DNA of 64,000 bases from Pterobdella sp. o SKG-2022. Its lineage: Eukaryota; Annelida; Clitellata; Hirudinida; Piscicolidae. Positions 12,480 through 26,281 of the stretch are shown here, piece after piece. The position numbers and the translations under genes are program-made. The stretch lies in contig OZ038321.1 of NCBI GenBank assembly GCA_964035795.1, forward strand, positions 2,572,921-2,636,920, read 5' to 3'. The first letter of the stretch is position 1, and each line of letters starts with the position of its first letter. The notes beneath the pieces were generated by a model. It saw nothing but the letters and a program-made list of their open reading frames with translations, had not been told where the DNA came from and ran no database searches.

Positions 12480-15215
12480 CGCTCATAGCTGTCTCTAAAT
12501 CTTCTTTATCAAGATTAGTATCATCAGTTAGTTGGTTGATAAAATTTCGAGCTGGTCTTTGGTAAGTTGTCGTATAGTACATTATTGCTTATGCGTTGCT
12601 GCCATTTTACATTATTCACAACTCTTAGCATTTTTGTATAGCACCCGTTTAACTTTGTTTCTAACTTTTTGGTCAATGTCCAGGTACTAGATCCATAGAG
12701 TAGCACAGAGCTCACTGTAGTATGGAAAAATGCTAATTTCAAGTTTTTTGACAGATTTGAATTCCAGATAGTATTTAGTTTTTGTAGTGCAACCCCAGCT
12801 TTACCGATTCTTACGTCAACGTCTTTCTCGTTGGAATATATTCAGGATCCTAGATAGAGAAAATCGTTTGTGGGTTTTATGCATTTTTTGTTTATTGTGA
12901 CGAGTTTTGAAAGATTTTGATTAAATGTCATATATTGTGTTTTCTTCTCATTAATGTGAAGACCTATTAGTTTGGCTGCGATTTCTGCATTATGCAACAG
13001 TTTTTCAGCTTTATCCACAGAGTCTGAAAATAGGGCAATATCATCTGCGTAGTCTATGTATGTTACACATAGTGCTGGATGTCTCTGACTTTAAGATTTT
13101 TCGAGAGTAAAGCCCCAATCATCTAAATTAGAGATTGCTGTTCTCATTGCATAATCTACTGCTATTATGAACAGGTAGAGTGCTAGTGTATCTCCCTGCA
13201 AAACTCCTGAGAGAATTGGAAGAAAACTTGTATCACCATCTGGGGAAATAACTTTAGCAGTAGTGTTTTTATATAGAAGTGAAATTGCGTTTACAGCTTC
13301 AAGAGGAATGCCATATGCTTTTAGTATTTCCATTAATTTTTCTCTGAATTGAATCAAAAGCTTTTTGGAAATCAACAAAAATCATAACTGCCGGTAGTGT
13401 TTTTGATTTGACTCCTTCGATTATTTTTCTCAGCGTGAGGGTTTGAGCAAGAGTGGATCGACCAGGTCTGAAACCATTTTGGTTTGTTCTCAACTTTCCG
13501 TCTAAAATTGGACGTATCCTATTGAGCAACATTTTATTGTATATTTTGGATGCTGACGAAAAGAGAGTTATTCTTCGATAATTACTGGCTATACTCAAGT
13601 CTCCCTTTTTTGGAACAAGTAAGATTTTACCTTGTAGCCAGCAGTTTGGTGCGTCACCAAGATATGTTTTGTTGCATACATTTAATAGTTCTTCGTTCAT
13701 ACAGCCTGTTTTCCACGTTTCTATTGGTATACTATCGAGGCGAGTAGCTTTGTTATTTTGAAAAGACTTTATAGAAGCTTGAAGCTCGATTTCAGTAAAT
13801 TCACCAGTTTTAATTGGGAGAGTATCGAATACTTTTGGTACGGGTTGATCATCTATCTCCGGTGATTGTCCGAGAAGCTTTTGAAAGTGACCTTTCCAAA
13901 TAGCAAGACGTTCATCTGTGTTGATTGCTTTGATTCGACCACGTTTTGAGCCTTTTCTTCTCTTCCCTTCATTCACTGTATCCCATACTAGTCTAGAATG
14001 GTGATTTATGTGCGCATTTTTGATTTCCTTTATTTTGCTTTTTACGTAATTTTTTTGTTCTTCATCACAAGCATGGTTTAGATCTTTTTTTGCTTTTTCC
14101 ACAAGTAGGGTGTTTCTAAAATCGTTTTTTTCTTTCTTGCGTTTGAAAGCTTCGTTCAGCTCATTTCAAACCACATCGTTTTCCCATGGAAAATCTCTTT
14201 TTGGTTTGATTTTTTTTGGAACATATTTTTCAGCAGCTTCAGCATGAGCTTTTATTATATTTTCATAAATATCGTTTGTTGAAAAGTTATCAGGATTAAG
14301 GTTTTGTAGTTGTTCAAATCGGTTTCTGATTCCTACAGCATAGCTATTTTTTAAATTTTCATCATTTAATAATTTTGACCAATCATCACTCATTGTTTTT
14401 TTGCTTTTTGAGATATTTGATCTTAGAGACAATCTGATCTTTGCTTTACATATTCTGTGATCTGATTCAATTGGTGAGTATGTGCTGAACGAGCGACAGT
14501 CAATAGCACTATTTTTCCATTTTCTGTTTATAAGGATATAATCAAGTTGACTGCTGGTTCCGTTTGTATAAGTGAAAGTCCATAATTTTCCTTTATTTTT
14601 TTGAAACTTCGTGGAAATATTGATTAGACCACAGTCGATTGTTAGATCTAACAAATACTCACCATTTCTGTTTGTATAATTATGCTAGCTTTTGCCTACG
14701 CATTTATTATTGTCAATTTTAGCGTTCATATCATCTCCTATAATTAGCACATTATGTTTGAGAATTTTTTTGGTTGAATTTGTCAATTGGTGGTAAAAGT
14801 TTTGTATTTCTAATTCGTCAGAGCAATTTTTAGGACTGTAGCATGATATCACAGTTGTTTTTGGGTTTCCATTAAAGGTCGCGACCATGATTCGTGAGCT
14901 GATTGATTCAATGTTCACTAGAGACTGGTAAGCCTTAGGGCTTATAAACATACCAACTTCTTTAATGGTAGTGTTGTTTGTTGCTTTTTCTGCAGGGCTT
15001 GTAACGAGTGTCCAACCGTTTACAAATATTGCAGTATCTTATTGTTTCTTCTGGATGATATAACTTGTGTTCTTGTATACAGATTATATCTATATTGTAT
15101 TTACTAGATAAGTATGTTAATTCATATAGTTTGTGATTATTTCTTAAAGATCTAATGTTTATTGTTGGTATATTTTTTGTTAATCTACAATTCAATAAAG
15201 ATTCTTTTTATTTAG
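12480..15215 (-). mobile_element. Degenerate RTE-like LINE (endonuclease + RT)
   Basis: Minus-strand non-LTR element in several frames. The endonuclease lies at 15195-14166: motifs IICIQEHKL, VISCYSPKN, IIGDDMNAK and the terminal SDHRIC are visible, as expected of an APE-type nuclease. Reverse transcriptase spans 14102-13091, with SNYRRITLFS, FVDFQKAFDSI, then LKAYGIP and SGVLQGDTLALYLFII. A C-terminal YGSSTW motif lies at 12700. The 'GVLQGDTLAP' style RT resembles the RTE/RTE-X group. Several frameshifts make it inactive. It sits between the UBR-like gene and ZNF207. Confidence 0.8.
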
Positions 15216-15519
15216 TTTGTGGTAAGAGGTTTTCACCAGCAGCACATTTTTCCATTCCAACCTGATGATTCGTTGGAGGACGCGCTCCTTGTTCACCCGC
15301 GCGACGAGCGATGCGGTATGGGGGTATATTTTTTTGTTTAGTCATAGAGTTTTTCTTTGTTGGATGAGATTTAGGGTCGCAACTCCTTTAAAAATTCACA
15401 TGTTACTCTTCTAACTCGAGCAAGATTGCCTACAGTTGTAGCCAAGAATGTTTCCATCACCATAGCATCGGTATTTTGATGTATGTCAAAAAGAAACTAC
15501 TGCTTCCCATGTGGAAAAA

Positions 15520-15641
15520 GCAGGATTTGAAGTTTACTTTTTAGCTAGAGATGAACTGCTTGCCGTGGAACTTATTAAAAGCAGGATTTGAAGTTTACTT
15601 TTTAGATAGAGATGAACTGCTTGCCGTGGAACTTATTAGTA
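15520..15641 (+). repeat. 61-bp tandem duplication
   Basis: Two head-to-tail copies starting GCAGGATTTGAAG at 15520 and 15581, differing at one position (TAGCTAGAG versus TAGATAGAG). One frame stays open through each copy (motif FEVYFLARDE). It may be a scrap of a decayed coding repeat, but I recognise no family. Confidence 0.8.
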
Positions 15642-15659
15642 TATATGCTCAGAGCAACA

Positions 15660-16700
15660 GGATATATGATTATTTTCATAGCACAACAAAATTTTTAAAA
15701 AGATTCAATAAGTTATAAAGAATGAAAAGTCTAATAGAAAAACTAATGAGTTTGCCTTTTGAACTTAAATCTTCCAGCTATCTTATCTTCTCTAGAATAA
15801 TAAAAAATTTCAGCGGTTCATAAAAGCGCCTCTAGTGCTGTAAAAAAAAAGCTATTAAAATTATTTACCCAATGGTGATTTAGAATATATCGAAAAGTTT
15901 GGTCAAAATGAAAAATTCAATATCTTCGTGTTTTTATGATTCACAATTTTGAGGCACAGTATAAGTTATGTTACACTGCTGCTAATGTTTGCTATTCGAT
16001 ATTTTTTTACAGAAAAGTTAAATTAGAAGTCAATGTTTATATAGATTCAATTTAAATCTTAAAAAAATAGTTATCTTATTCAACATTATTAATAAAGCGC
16101 TTTTTTATGCATAGAACTTCTATGTAATCCTTCATCAGCAGTTTTCTAAGCGCAGCTTTTTTTAAAGCACATCTCGACAAAATTAAAAAAAAAATTTGAT
16201 TGGTTGGTTATTGACTTATAATATCTAGATCATAAAAAAACAACAATATTAAAATTTTTCATTTTAACGAAGTTTTCATATATATCGAATAACTCAAAAT
16301 AAAAAATTCAAAAATTTTCGTGTTTTTATGATACACAATTTTGGAGCTAGTTATTCTTGATATAACTTATTGTAGTTCATTAATTTTTTTATAAGATATT
16401 CACTCATATTATATTCCTATACAAATTAATCGTTCAGAATAAAAATCTTGTGTTGAACATACGAAAAAACAACTTATTCATGAAAAATTTTTGAAAATCA
16501 TTTTTTTATTAGATAAAATAAATTGAACATGGAAAACTTATTTATTAGTTCAATAAATTGCTTAATATTTTTTTATAATATGTCATTATTCAGCAACTAA
16601 TCAACTTAGTCAAAATGTGTGTTTAAGCTTTGCTGCGATAAGAAAACTGGTGACGAAGGTCCACTGTTTGATGGCATTTTGATTTTATTTTGTTTTAGCT
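15660..16700. other. Intergenic, nothing recognised
   Basis: Very AT-rich sequence upstream of ZNF207. A phrase resembling TGATTCACAATTTTGAGG with flanking AAAATTCAATATC occurs at 15905-15955. It recurs at 16295-16345 and, in reverse, at 38375-38430, so a short dispersed repeat is present. No promoter element can be called with confidence. Confidence 0.4.
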
Positions 16701-16726
16701 CTGTTTGACGAGAGTTTGCTATAAAA

Positions 16727-19070
16727 ATGGGTCGTAAGAAAAAGAAGACGATGAAACCATGGTGCTGGTAAGTTGGATGCCAATATCAATTTCTCGAAGT
16801 TTTTTTAACATCGTGATATGTTTGAATTGCACGATATTTAATGAATACGAAATTCTTTCAATCATCATTTTCAAATGAAAATTATTCATTTCAATTCAAG
16901 GTACTGTAATCGAGAGTTTGACGATGAAAAAATTTTGATTCAGCATCAGAAAGCTAAACATTTCAAGTGTCATATATGTCATCGAAGACTTTACACCGGT
17001 CCTGGGCTCGCCATACATTGCATGCAGGTTTATTTTTTAATTCTCAATTTCCATTTGTACATATATTTTTGCCAAATTTTATAAATATTGATTATTAATT
17101 TTAGGGGGCCTATGTTGTGCAAATATCACCGTTCTTTAAAAGCTTGTCTTTGTTTTAAAGATTCAATAATTCACAATAAGTAGAAAAATTAACACATTAT
17201 TAATTCCCAAAATTCTTTAAATTCAAGCAAAACTGTCTAATCTAATAACATCTTTTCAACAAACCCTCATTATCATACTCACTGTCCCAAAACAGGTGCA
17301 CAAAGAACCATTGGAAAAGATCCCGAATGCCATTCCAACTAGAAATGACACTCAAGTGGAGATATATGGCATTGAGGGAATCCCTGAGGAAGACTTGAAA
17401 CTACATATGATGAAGAAAGGTGTTAAAGGTTTGTATTTTTTTTTTTCAGTTTGTATTTTATCATCTAAGAGCAGTTCATTATGTATTAAAATTGCAAATA
17501 AGATGTAATATCTTCGAAAATGTAATTATAGTGGCACACACTAAGTATTTAAGCCACATAAATATTATACATAAAAGATGAGTTTGTAATTGCATTGATT
17601 CCAAGAGTTTCTGGGCCACTGTTATTTTGGCACTATATTAATGGAGTTTATACAGTTATGCTAGCTATTTTTTTATCTTTAATGTTGTTTCAAACCAAAA
17701 TGATATTAGTTATATTTCCATAAGGCTTCAAGTTTTCAAATTTCAATAGTTTCTCATATTTTTTCTCAACTATTCATTTTTTTTAAAGTTTTTTCATAAT
17801 AAACTTTACAATTCATTTTCTAGGGAATCAAGAAGGAGACAATGACGGTAAGTGATGTAACCACTCATTTGCTTATTTAATACTTATTAAAATAGTATTT
17901 TATTTTGTTATCAAATTAACTTCAATATAGCTTTGTAATTAAAAATTTCCACTGATAATTTTCATTAGTGTAGTATCTACTTGAAACACAAATAATACAT
18001 GAAAACTATAACTAAGTTTAAACAGAACTGCTCAGAAAGATAATTAATTTCATCAAATTATGGTGAATATACTAACACAACTCTGATTCCATAAAATTAT
18101 ATTATCCAGAATCTAAACTTTAAAGCATATATTTTTTTTTATTTCAAAAATTTTATCAAAGACCTCACTCAATCAATCAAACTCAGACTCGGACAGTGAT
18201 GACGAGAGCAAGAAATCTCAACCCCAAGCACCAGCAGGCCTTCCCCCTCAAATGGGGTCAATGGTGCCGCCCATGATGCCCCCGATGATGCCTTTTCCCC
18301 CATTCATGAGGCCCTTCATGCCTCCTATGTTTCCTCCCATGCCCCCACCCATCCCTTTCATGCCACCTGCTTCTGTAGCTACTAGTGTTCCCACCACACT
18401 ACCACCCCCACCCAACAAACCACCTCTTCTCTTTCCATCTGCTGCTCATATGCAGGTTGTTGTGAGTGATAAATATAGTTTTATTTTGTGGATGGTGGTG
18501 TGACTCATGTGTATTGATTATAGTTGCAGAATAGATAGATAATGTGTTTAATAACAGCTTTTTACAAGGGTAGATGTTTGTTTAATCTTCACGTTCCCAT
18601 CCTGCAGATTCCTCCAGTTTCTCAATTCAATAACGACACGAACAACACTTCAAGTTCAACACCACCAACCACTGCCACATCCAGTCAACAACCTCCAACA
18701 TCATTCTACAACACTCCACAACATTCATACAACTACCAAGAAGACACACCTGGGAAAGTAGGCTTCATCAACACCGAGACCTCCATCCTTGTGCATCCCG
18801 AAGATGATATCTCTCTTGTATGCTCCTTCCTTTTATGCTTTCACTCTCAATTGTTTTGAAACAATACATAAATAATAGGCTTTTTTTAATTAATAATACT
18901 AATTATAGAAATGATCCCTAAAAGTGTGATCTTATAATACTAATCTACCACAGGAGGAAGTGAGAGCAAAGATGGACAAGTATCGACCACAGAGCTCCAC
19001 AATGCAGTCATGTGGGCCTGTCATGTATTCCAGACCACCCCAACCCCTCCTTCCTACACCATATGACTGA
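16727..19070 (+). CDS. ZNF207: ZNF207/BuGZ, BUB3-binding zinc-finger protein
   Basis: Seven exons: 16727-16767, 16901-17027, 17296-17428, 17824-17847, 18187-18455, 18608-18817 and 18954-19070 (TGA stop), giving 306 aa. The N-terminus (MGRKKKK, then [18 protein letters not shown]) and [18 protein letters not shown] form the two conserved C2H2 fingers. The middle is Met/Pro-rich (exon 5), as in the low-complexity part that drives coacervation in the vertebrate protein. Near the C-terminus, [17 protein letters not shown] is the GLEBS motif, with the Glu-Glu pair that contacts BUB3. The family chaperones BUB3 to kinetochores and binds spindle microtubules. It is shorter than the human protein (about 480 aa), mainly in the Pro-rich region and the tail. 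The start is fixed by the conserved MGRKKKK. All junctions are GT-AG and in phase. Its 3' end faces GTF3C4. Confidence 0.95.
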
Positions 19071-19336
19071 TAATGGGGGTGGTGGTGTGATGCTGGGGGA
19101 TTAGAGTTGATGGGGTTGCTGATGATAATGGGGATTGTAGTGGTGTGATGATGGTGGGTTGATGGGGATTGTGGTGGTGAAGGTAATGATGATAGTAGTT
19201 ATAATGATGAGGATGCAGGTTGTGATGATGGTTCTGTTATTACTTGATCATTTTTGGTTGTGGTAGTGAGGGGCATGATGGTGGTAACACTTAAAGATTG
19301 TCCATTTTGCTAATGTTTAATATATTTTGTCAATAT

Positions 19337-19569
19337 AATAAAATTAAGTGGCGTCAATTGCGAGAGTTTATAGGCTAGATTGGTTGTTATGAGGTATTTA
19401 TTGTGGAAAATTAGAATTTAAATGAAGTAAAGACATTGGATGGCTGAAACTCAAAACCGTGTAACAGCTTTTACCATTCTTAAGATTCTGTTAAATTCAT
19501 TCAAAAGTGCTAAGGTGTAATTTTTCTAGCGCTGTTTAGCAGCTGTGTTTTGTATTTTAATCAAATAAA
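19337..19569 (+). promoter_or_regulatory. Candidate poly(A) signals of ZNF207
   Basis: AATAAA occurs at 19337-19342 and again at 19564-19569, 267 and 494 bases after the ZNF207 stop. Either could end the transcript. The second lies only 340 bases from the convergent GTF3C4 stop, so overlapping 3' UTRs are possible. Confidence 0.45.
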
Positions 19570-19905
19570 AATAAACGTTTGAAAAATTAAAACTTTTTTT
19601 CAGATTTATTTTTTATTTCTATTATACATTAAAAGCAGCGGTCCATGCCATAAAAATATGACGAAGAGAGAATAAAAAAATATATAAAAATCATCTTCAT
19701 ACATCAAAACAATTTCATTAACTTCAACGTTTCATGGTGGTAATTTATGAAATTTCTGTAAACTGCCTTGTGTTGGAGTTAAAGAAAATAATAGTAATCA
19801 AAATAAAAATTGAATTTATGAATAATAATAAAAAAAAATAATAATTTTTAAAAAATAAAAAAAGAATAATAATAAATTGAAGCAATAAGAATAAACAAAT
19901 GATAA

Positions 19906-22790
19906 TCACAAAGGCTTAAGGAATCCGTCACACAAGGGACAAGAGTCTGTTAAGAGAACCTCCCACGGTCGTCCTGTTCTTTCTGTTGTTATTATTGATA
20001 TTATTAATATTTATTATTATTTTTATTATTTGTTTATTTATTATTTTTATTATTTGTTTATTCATTATTTAGTGTTTATTTGTTAATAGTATTATTCTTA
20101 TAATTAATCCGATAAGATTATACTGCTGTACATGTCCCAGTAACTGTAGTTAACAGCAGTCGGCCTAGATTATTGATACTATTATAGAGTAATTTATAAA
20201 AAAGGCCATTTGTTTGAGAGAAATTTTTATAGACTGCCATCCCGAGTTAACGTCCAACTTGAAATTATTTAATTCAAGATCTTTTGTTCCCACACTTAAT
20301 CAGTTTTGCTTGCCGTTGACAAAAATGAAAGATCATTCGCCAAGCCAAATGACAATAACACCAAAATATCAGTTTGTCGATACTGGCTACCAAAAACTAC
20401 TGTTCTCCAGGTTATATTAGAAAAGCAGCCTCAATCTGAAGACGCTATCTTCGGTGCAGTTTAACTTCATGCCCAAAACCAATTAGGTGCAGTTTAACGT
20501 CATGCCCAGAACCACTTTGGTGCAGTTTAACTTCATGCCCAGAACCACTTGGGTGCAGTTAAACGCTATGCCCAGAACCACTTGGGTGCAGTTTAGCTTC
20601 ATGCCCAGAACCACTTTGGTGCAGTTTAACGTCATGCCCAGAACCACTTTGGTGCAGTTTAACTTCATGCCCAGAACCACTTGGGTGCAGTTAAACGCTA
20701 TGCCCAGAACCACTTGGGTGCAGTTTAACTTCATGCCCAGAACCACTTGGGTGAAGTTTGAAGTCATGCCCAGAACCACATGGGTGCAGTTTAACGTCAT
20801 GCCCAAAACCACTTGGGTGCAGATTAACTTCATGCCCAAAACCACTTGGGTGCAGTTTAACTTCATGCCCAGAACCACTTTGGTGCAGTTTAACTTCATG
20901 CCCAGAACCACTTGGGTGAAGTTTAACGTTATGCCCAAAACCACTTGGGTGCAGTTTAACTTCATGCCCAGAACCACTTTGGTGCAGTTTAACGTCATGC
21001 CCGGAACCACTTTGGTGCAGTTAAACGCTATGCCCAGAACCACTTGGGTGCAGTTTAACTTCATGCCCAGAACCACTTGGGTGAAGTTTGAAGTCATGCC
21101 CAGAACCATATGGGTGCAGTTTAACGTCATGCCCAAAACCACTTGGGTGCAGATTAACTTCATGCCCAAAACCACTTGGGTGCAGTTTAACTTCATGCCC
21201 AAAACCACTTTGGTGCAGTTTAACTTCATGCCCAGAACCACTTGGGTGCAGTTTAACTTCATGCCCAGAACCACTTTGGTGCAGTTTAACGTCATGCCCG
21301 GAACCACTTTGGTGCAGTTAAACGCTATGCCCAGAACCACTTGGGTGCAGTTTAACTTCATGCCCAGAACCACTTGGGTGAAGTTTGAAGTCATGCCCAG
21401 AACCATATGGGTGCAGTTTAACGTCATGCCCAAAACCACTTGGGTGCAGATTAACTTCATGCCCAAAACCACTTGGGTGCAGTTTAACTTCATGCCCAGA
21501 ACCACTTTGGTGCAGTTTAACTTCATGCCCAGAACCACTTGGGTGCAGTTTAACTTCATGCCCAGAACCACTTGGGTGCAGTTTAACTTCATGCCCAGAA
21601 CCACTTGGGTGCAGTTTAACTTCATGCCCAGAACCACTTGGGTGCAGTTTAACTTCATGCCCAGAACCACTTGGGTGCAGTTTAACTTCATGCCCAGAAC
21701 CACTTTGGTGCAGTTTAACTTCATGCCCAAGATAGAAGTCTTTTTGTATAGTTATTAGTAATTATTTTTAACAGTACATTGTATAATATCATTTATTTTG
21801 ATCAATCTAATATCTAAAATTTGTTTTATCCTTGTTAATATTTTTATTATTATTATTTAAATAATTATCATTAATTTTATTATTATTATTACTATTATTA
21901 TTTTTATTACTATTATTATTATGACGTCACCATTGTAGAGTGCACCAGCGCCACACTGCAGACAAACTCGATGTTTGAGAGGGAGTGGAGTCAAGGTCTG
22001 TGTGCACCTGGCTAATAATAATAATAATAATAATAAAATAATAATAAAAATTACAATAATAATCATGCTGTTAATAATGATAACCACAATGAGAACCAGA
22101 AGCCATTTAATGATATTATTAATAGAAGAAAATTGGAAAACAAATTGAAGTAGAACAGTAAATAACAAATATGATAAAAAAATAATAAAGAACAAAAAAA
22201 AATGATATAAATAATAATAACAATGAATTAATATTAAAAATGACAATGGAAACAATAATAATAATAAAAAAAACAATAATAATAACAATGAATTAATATT
22301 AAAAATGACAATGGAAACAATAATAATAACAATGAATTAATATTAAAAATGACAATGGAAACAATAATAATAATAATAAAAAAAACAATAATAATAACAA
22401 TATTAACAATACGAATTATAAACTAATAAAAAAAATAATCTGACGTAGAACATGTCCGTCAACACAGTGTACTTTGTCGTAGCTTTGCCGCTTCATACCT
22501 TCAATTATATTATTAGCAACGTTATTAATATTATTATTGTTTTTATTATTATTATTGTTGTTAGTATCATTAATATTATTATTAGTAGTAGTAGTAGTAG
22601 TATTTGAATATTTGCTGTTATTAGTATTTTTCTCCTATTATTATTATCACTTGCAATTACTATTATTATTATTATTATTATTATTTTTATTTTTATTGAC
22701 TCACCCTTACGACACACAACACAATCACCACTAGGAACTTCTTGAGAACTTAGGAATTCTTTGGCACTCACCTCCATGTCTTTTTGCGAA

Positions 22791-22821
<31 letters not shown>

Positions 22822-25789
22822 AATCATCATAATCATAACAATAATAAAGAGCATAATAACAATAATAATCAAAATAATAATTGGATGAAGCCAAGACAAA
22901 AGCTCAAAACAGAGAAGAATGGAAGAATCAAACTGAGTAACTACATAACTAGGAGCTCGAACAATACAAAATAACTAATTATTTAATTGCCAATTATTTT
23001 TTGAACTAAATATAATAATAATAATAATAATAATAATTGGTGGAAGAAGCTCAACACAAGCTACTCATTCCTAGCTAACGCTCTGAATGAAATGATAGAA
23101 GATCCCATCAAGAGTCCAGAGTGACTAACAGAAGGGAACACATCAAGATCCAAAGAACTGTCGCCCGATCACATGTCTACCCACCATTTATAAAACATTG
23201 ACGTCGATATCAGCAAAAAAACTTACTCTTGGAAAATTTTCAGCTGTTACTGGAAGAACAAAAAAGCTGCAGAGTAGGTTTATTTGGAAGCAATGATCAG
23301 CTGCTAATAAACCGGGTGGTCACAGCAACCACAAAAGATAAAAAAGAAGCTCTATCTCAAGCGAGGGTAGATTACAGAAAAGCTTTCTACAGTGTACCAC
23401 ACTCATGGATTTTAGAAGTCATGAAGACGTACGGAATTCACCCACGGATTGTTGAATTCATCATGCGCACCATGCCTCAATGGATAATAAACTTAGGACT
23501 TAGACACATGAAGGGAAATATGGAAATTCCTTGGATAAAAATAAAGACAGGGATTTTACAAAGAGATTCATTGTCACCTCTTCTTTTCTGTCTATCACTT
23601 TGCCCTTTGAGTATTCTTTTGAATGAAATAAACTCACCAGCTATACATGTAGGCAAAGCTGGAAAAGAGAAAAGATTTAACTATCTATTCTACATGGACG
23701 ATCTAAAACTTTACAGCAAATTAGACTCTGATTTAAGATCGCTCCTTATAATAGTCAAAAAGTTCAGCGATGACATTAAGCTGCAATTCGGCTTAGAAAA
23801 ATATGCAAAGATAACCATGAACAAAGGTAAAATGGTGAGAAGCTCCAACATCAGTCTGAATGAGCATACGCACATAAAAGAATTATCTAATACCGAATCG
23901 TACAAATACCTAGGGGTCGAAGAGTCATCTAATACACACCACAAAAACATGAGAGAGAGATTAAAAAAGGAATTTTACAGAAGGTTAAGAGTGATACTGG
24001 ATACAGAACTGAGCTCGCCAAATAAAATCATGGCAATAGATAGCTTGGTTATACCAGTTTTATTCTAAAGCTTTGGCGTGGTGAACTGGTCAAAAACTGA
24101 TGTGCAAGGAATGGACAGAAAAACAAGAAAAATACTAACAATGTTCAAAAGGCATCATCCTCGAGCTGACACAGAAAGACTTTACGTTTCTAGGTCAAAA
24201 GGAAGAAAGGGATTAATGCAGCTAGAATCCCACTTTTACACAATGCTCGCTGGCCTAGAAATGTATTTAAAAAACCAAACAACTCCTTTAATGAGTGCAG
24301 TCAAAGAATACGAAGAATCGAAAAAGTCTACTTATAGCCTCTTAGAAACAAATAAAAAAGTGCGAAGAGGTTTAATTTGAACTTTGAGAATACAGTTTCT
24401 CAAGAAAATGTTCACTCAATCACGGCAGCCCTAAAAACAAAACACATCGTTAAAATAACACTCATGAAGGAAATTCAAAACAAATACACAAATAAGCCTA
24501 TGCACGGTCATTATGCACAAGCCCTTGAAAGAGAAGAAATAGACAGAAAAAAATCCATAGCATGGCTTCCCAGCGCTGGGCTGGAAGAAACAACTGAGAG
24601 CCTCATAATTGCTGCCCAAGATCAGACACTAGCTACAAATTATTATGAAATAAAAGATTAAAAAAAAGCGTTGATCCAAATTGTAGGCTCTGCAGACCTC
24701 ACCCTGAAACAATATCACACATAGTTCCAGGGTGCCCAAAGCTGGCAAAGCACGAGTACCTAGAGTGCCACAACAGAGTCGCTAAACTCATCCACTGGAC
24801 AATATGTGAGACACATGGATTTGAAGTCAAAAATAAGGGGTATAAACACGAAATCCGACCAGTGATGAAAAAAGACGAACTAACTGTATTATGGGACAGT
24901 CCAGTACACACAGACAGAAGTATACAAGCAAATGAACCAGACATAGTGGTTAAAGATGCAAAAAAAGATAGTGTACTCTAATGGATATCTCAGTGCCATC
25001 AGACACCAACATAGTGTCGAAAACATCTGAGAAAATTTGCGAATACCACGATCTGCAAATAGAGATATCAAGAATTTATGAAAAAGGCCATTTTATTTGA
25101 GAAAAATATTTACAGACTGCCAGCCTGAAATTATCGAATTCAAGATCCACCGTTTCCACACTTGGGTAGTTTTCCTTGCCGTTGACAAAAATGAATGATC
25201 ATTCACCAAGCCAAATGACAAGAATACTCCAATATCAGTTTGTTGATACCTGCTACTGGAGTCTACTGTTATCCAGGCTATAACAGGAATGCAATCTCGA
25301 TTTGGAGACGCTATCTTCGGTGCAGCTTAACGCCATGCCCAGGATAATACTAATATTGATAATGCCATTAAAAAAGATAATAAAAAAAAACTTAAAAAAT
25401 ATGTCAAAAGATAAAAAAACAAAAAATGACATCCAAAATAATGATAACAAATTTAAAAATATTAAAAATAATAATAATAATATAATAACAAACACTAAGG
25501 TTTATTGAGAAACTTAATAAGCTTTTCGTAAGAGTATCTTACATTATCCAGTGACACTAGATAATGTGAGATACTCTTACGAAAAGCTTCGTGTATTAAG
25601 TTTCTCAAAAAACCTTAGTGCTTGTTTCTATTATATAGATTTCCGGCTATTTTACGTCAACAATAACAATAATAATAATAATAAAATAATAACACACCAG
25701 GAGGTAGACGTAACGATCCACTCATCACCATCTGCATCCTCTTCATCGTCATCCTCATCTCTATGGCCCTTATCTTCTCTTTAATCTCC

Positions 25790-25836
<47 letters not shown>

Positions 25837-26248
25837 ATATAAAGACATAACGCGAAACCTCAGCCTCCAAGGAGTCCTTCTTTTTGCAATATAAGGCGTA
25901 ATATACAAACCTTTTGTGAAAGAGATTTGAAAATAATAATAAAAATAATACTATAAAATAATAATAATATTGAATAATAATAACAATAATGATAATAATG
26001 AAAACAAAAATAATTTTTTTTCAAAAGCTTCTTAATACTTATAAATAAAAAATGAAATAAAAAAAAGAAAAACAATAATAACTTAAAATATAAAAAAAAG
26101 TAAAAAAAAAAAAACAAAGAAAACCTTGTCATAATTTATTTATTAATTGTTTTTACCACCTGAGAATTTTGCAAGAAAGATCATTATCAGCACCACCATC
26201 TAAACTCGAAGACAACATCGTCAATACATTCGTATCGTTCTTATGATG

Positions 26249-26281
<33 letters not shown>

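Noticed and set aside
18252..18503. Met/Pro-rich frame as a separate small gene
   Set aside because: It is exon 5 of ZNF207 read through its donor site into the intron.
20487..21735. CRISPR-like appearance of short regular repeats
   Set aside because: Units are directly adjacent with no unique spacers, and the genome is eukaryotic.
20483..21758. Two antiparallel open frames of over 400 codons on a repeat array
   Set aside because: The 33-bp period is a multiple of three and the monomer lacks stops in those frames, so both strands stay open automatically. The array lies inside an intron.
22505..22894. 129-codon reverse frame in AAT-rich DNA
   Set aside because: Most of it is microsatellite. 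Only 22705-22779 is a real exon (GTF3C4 exon 16).
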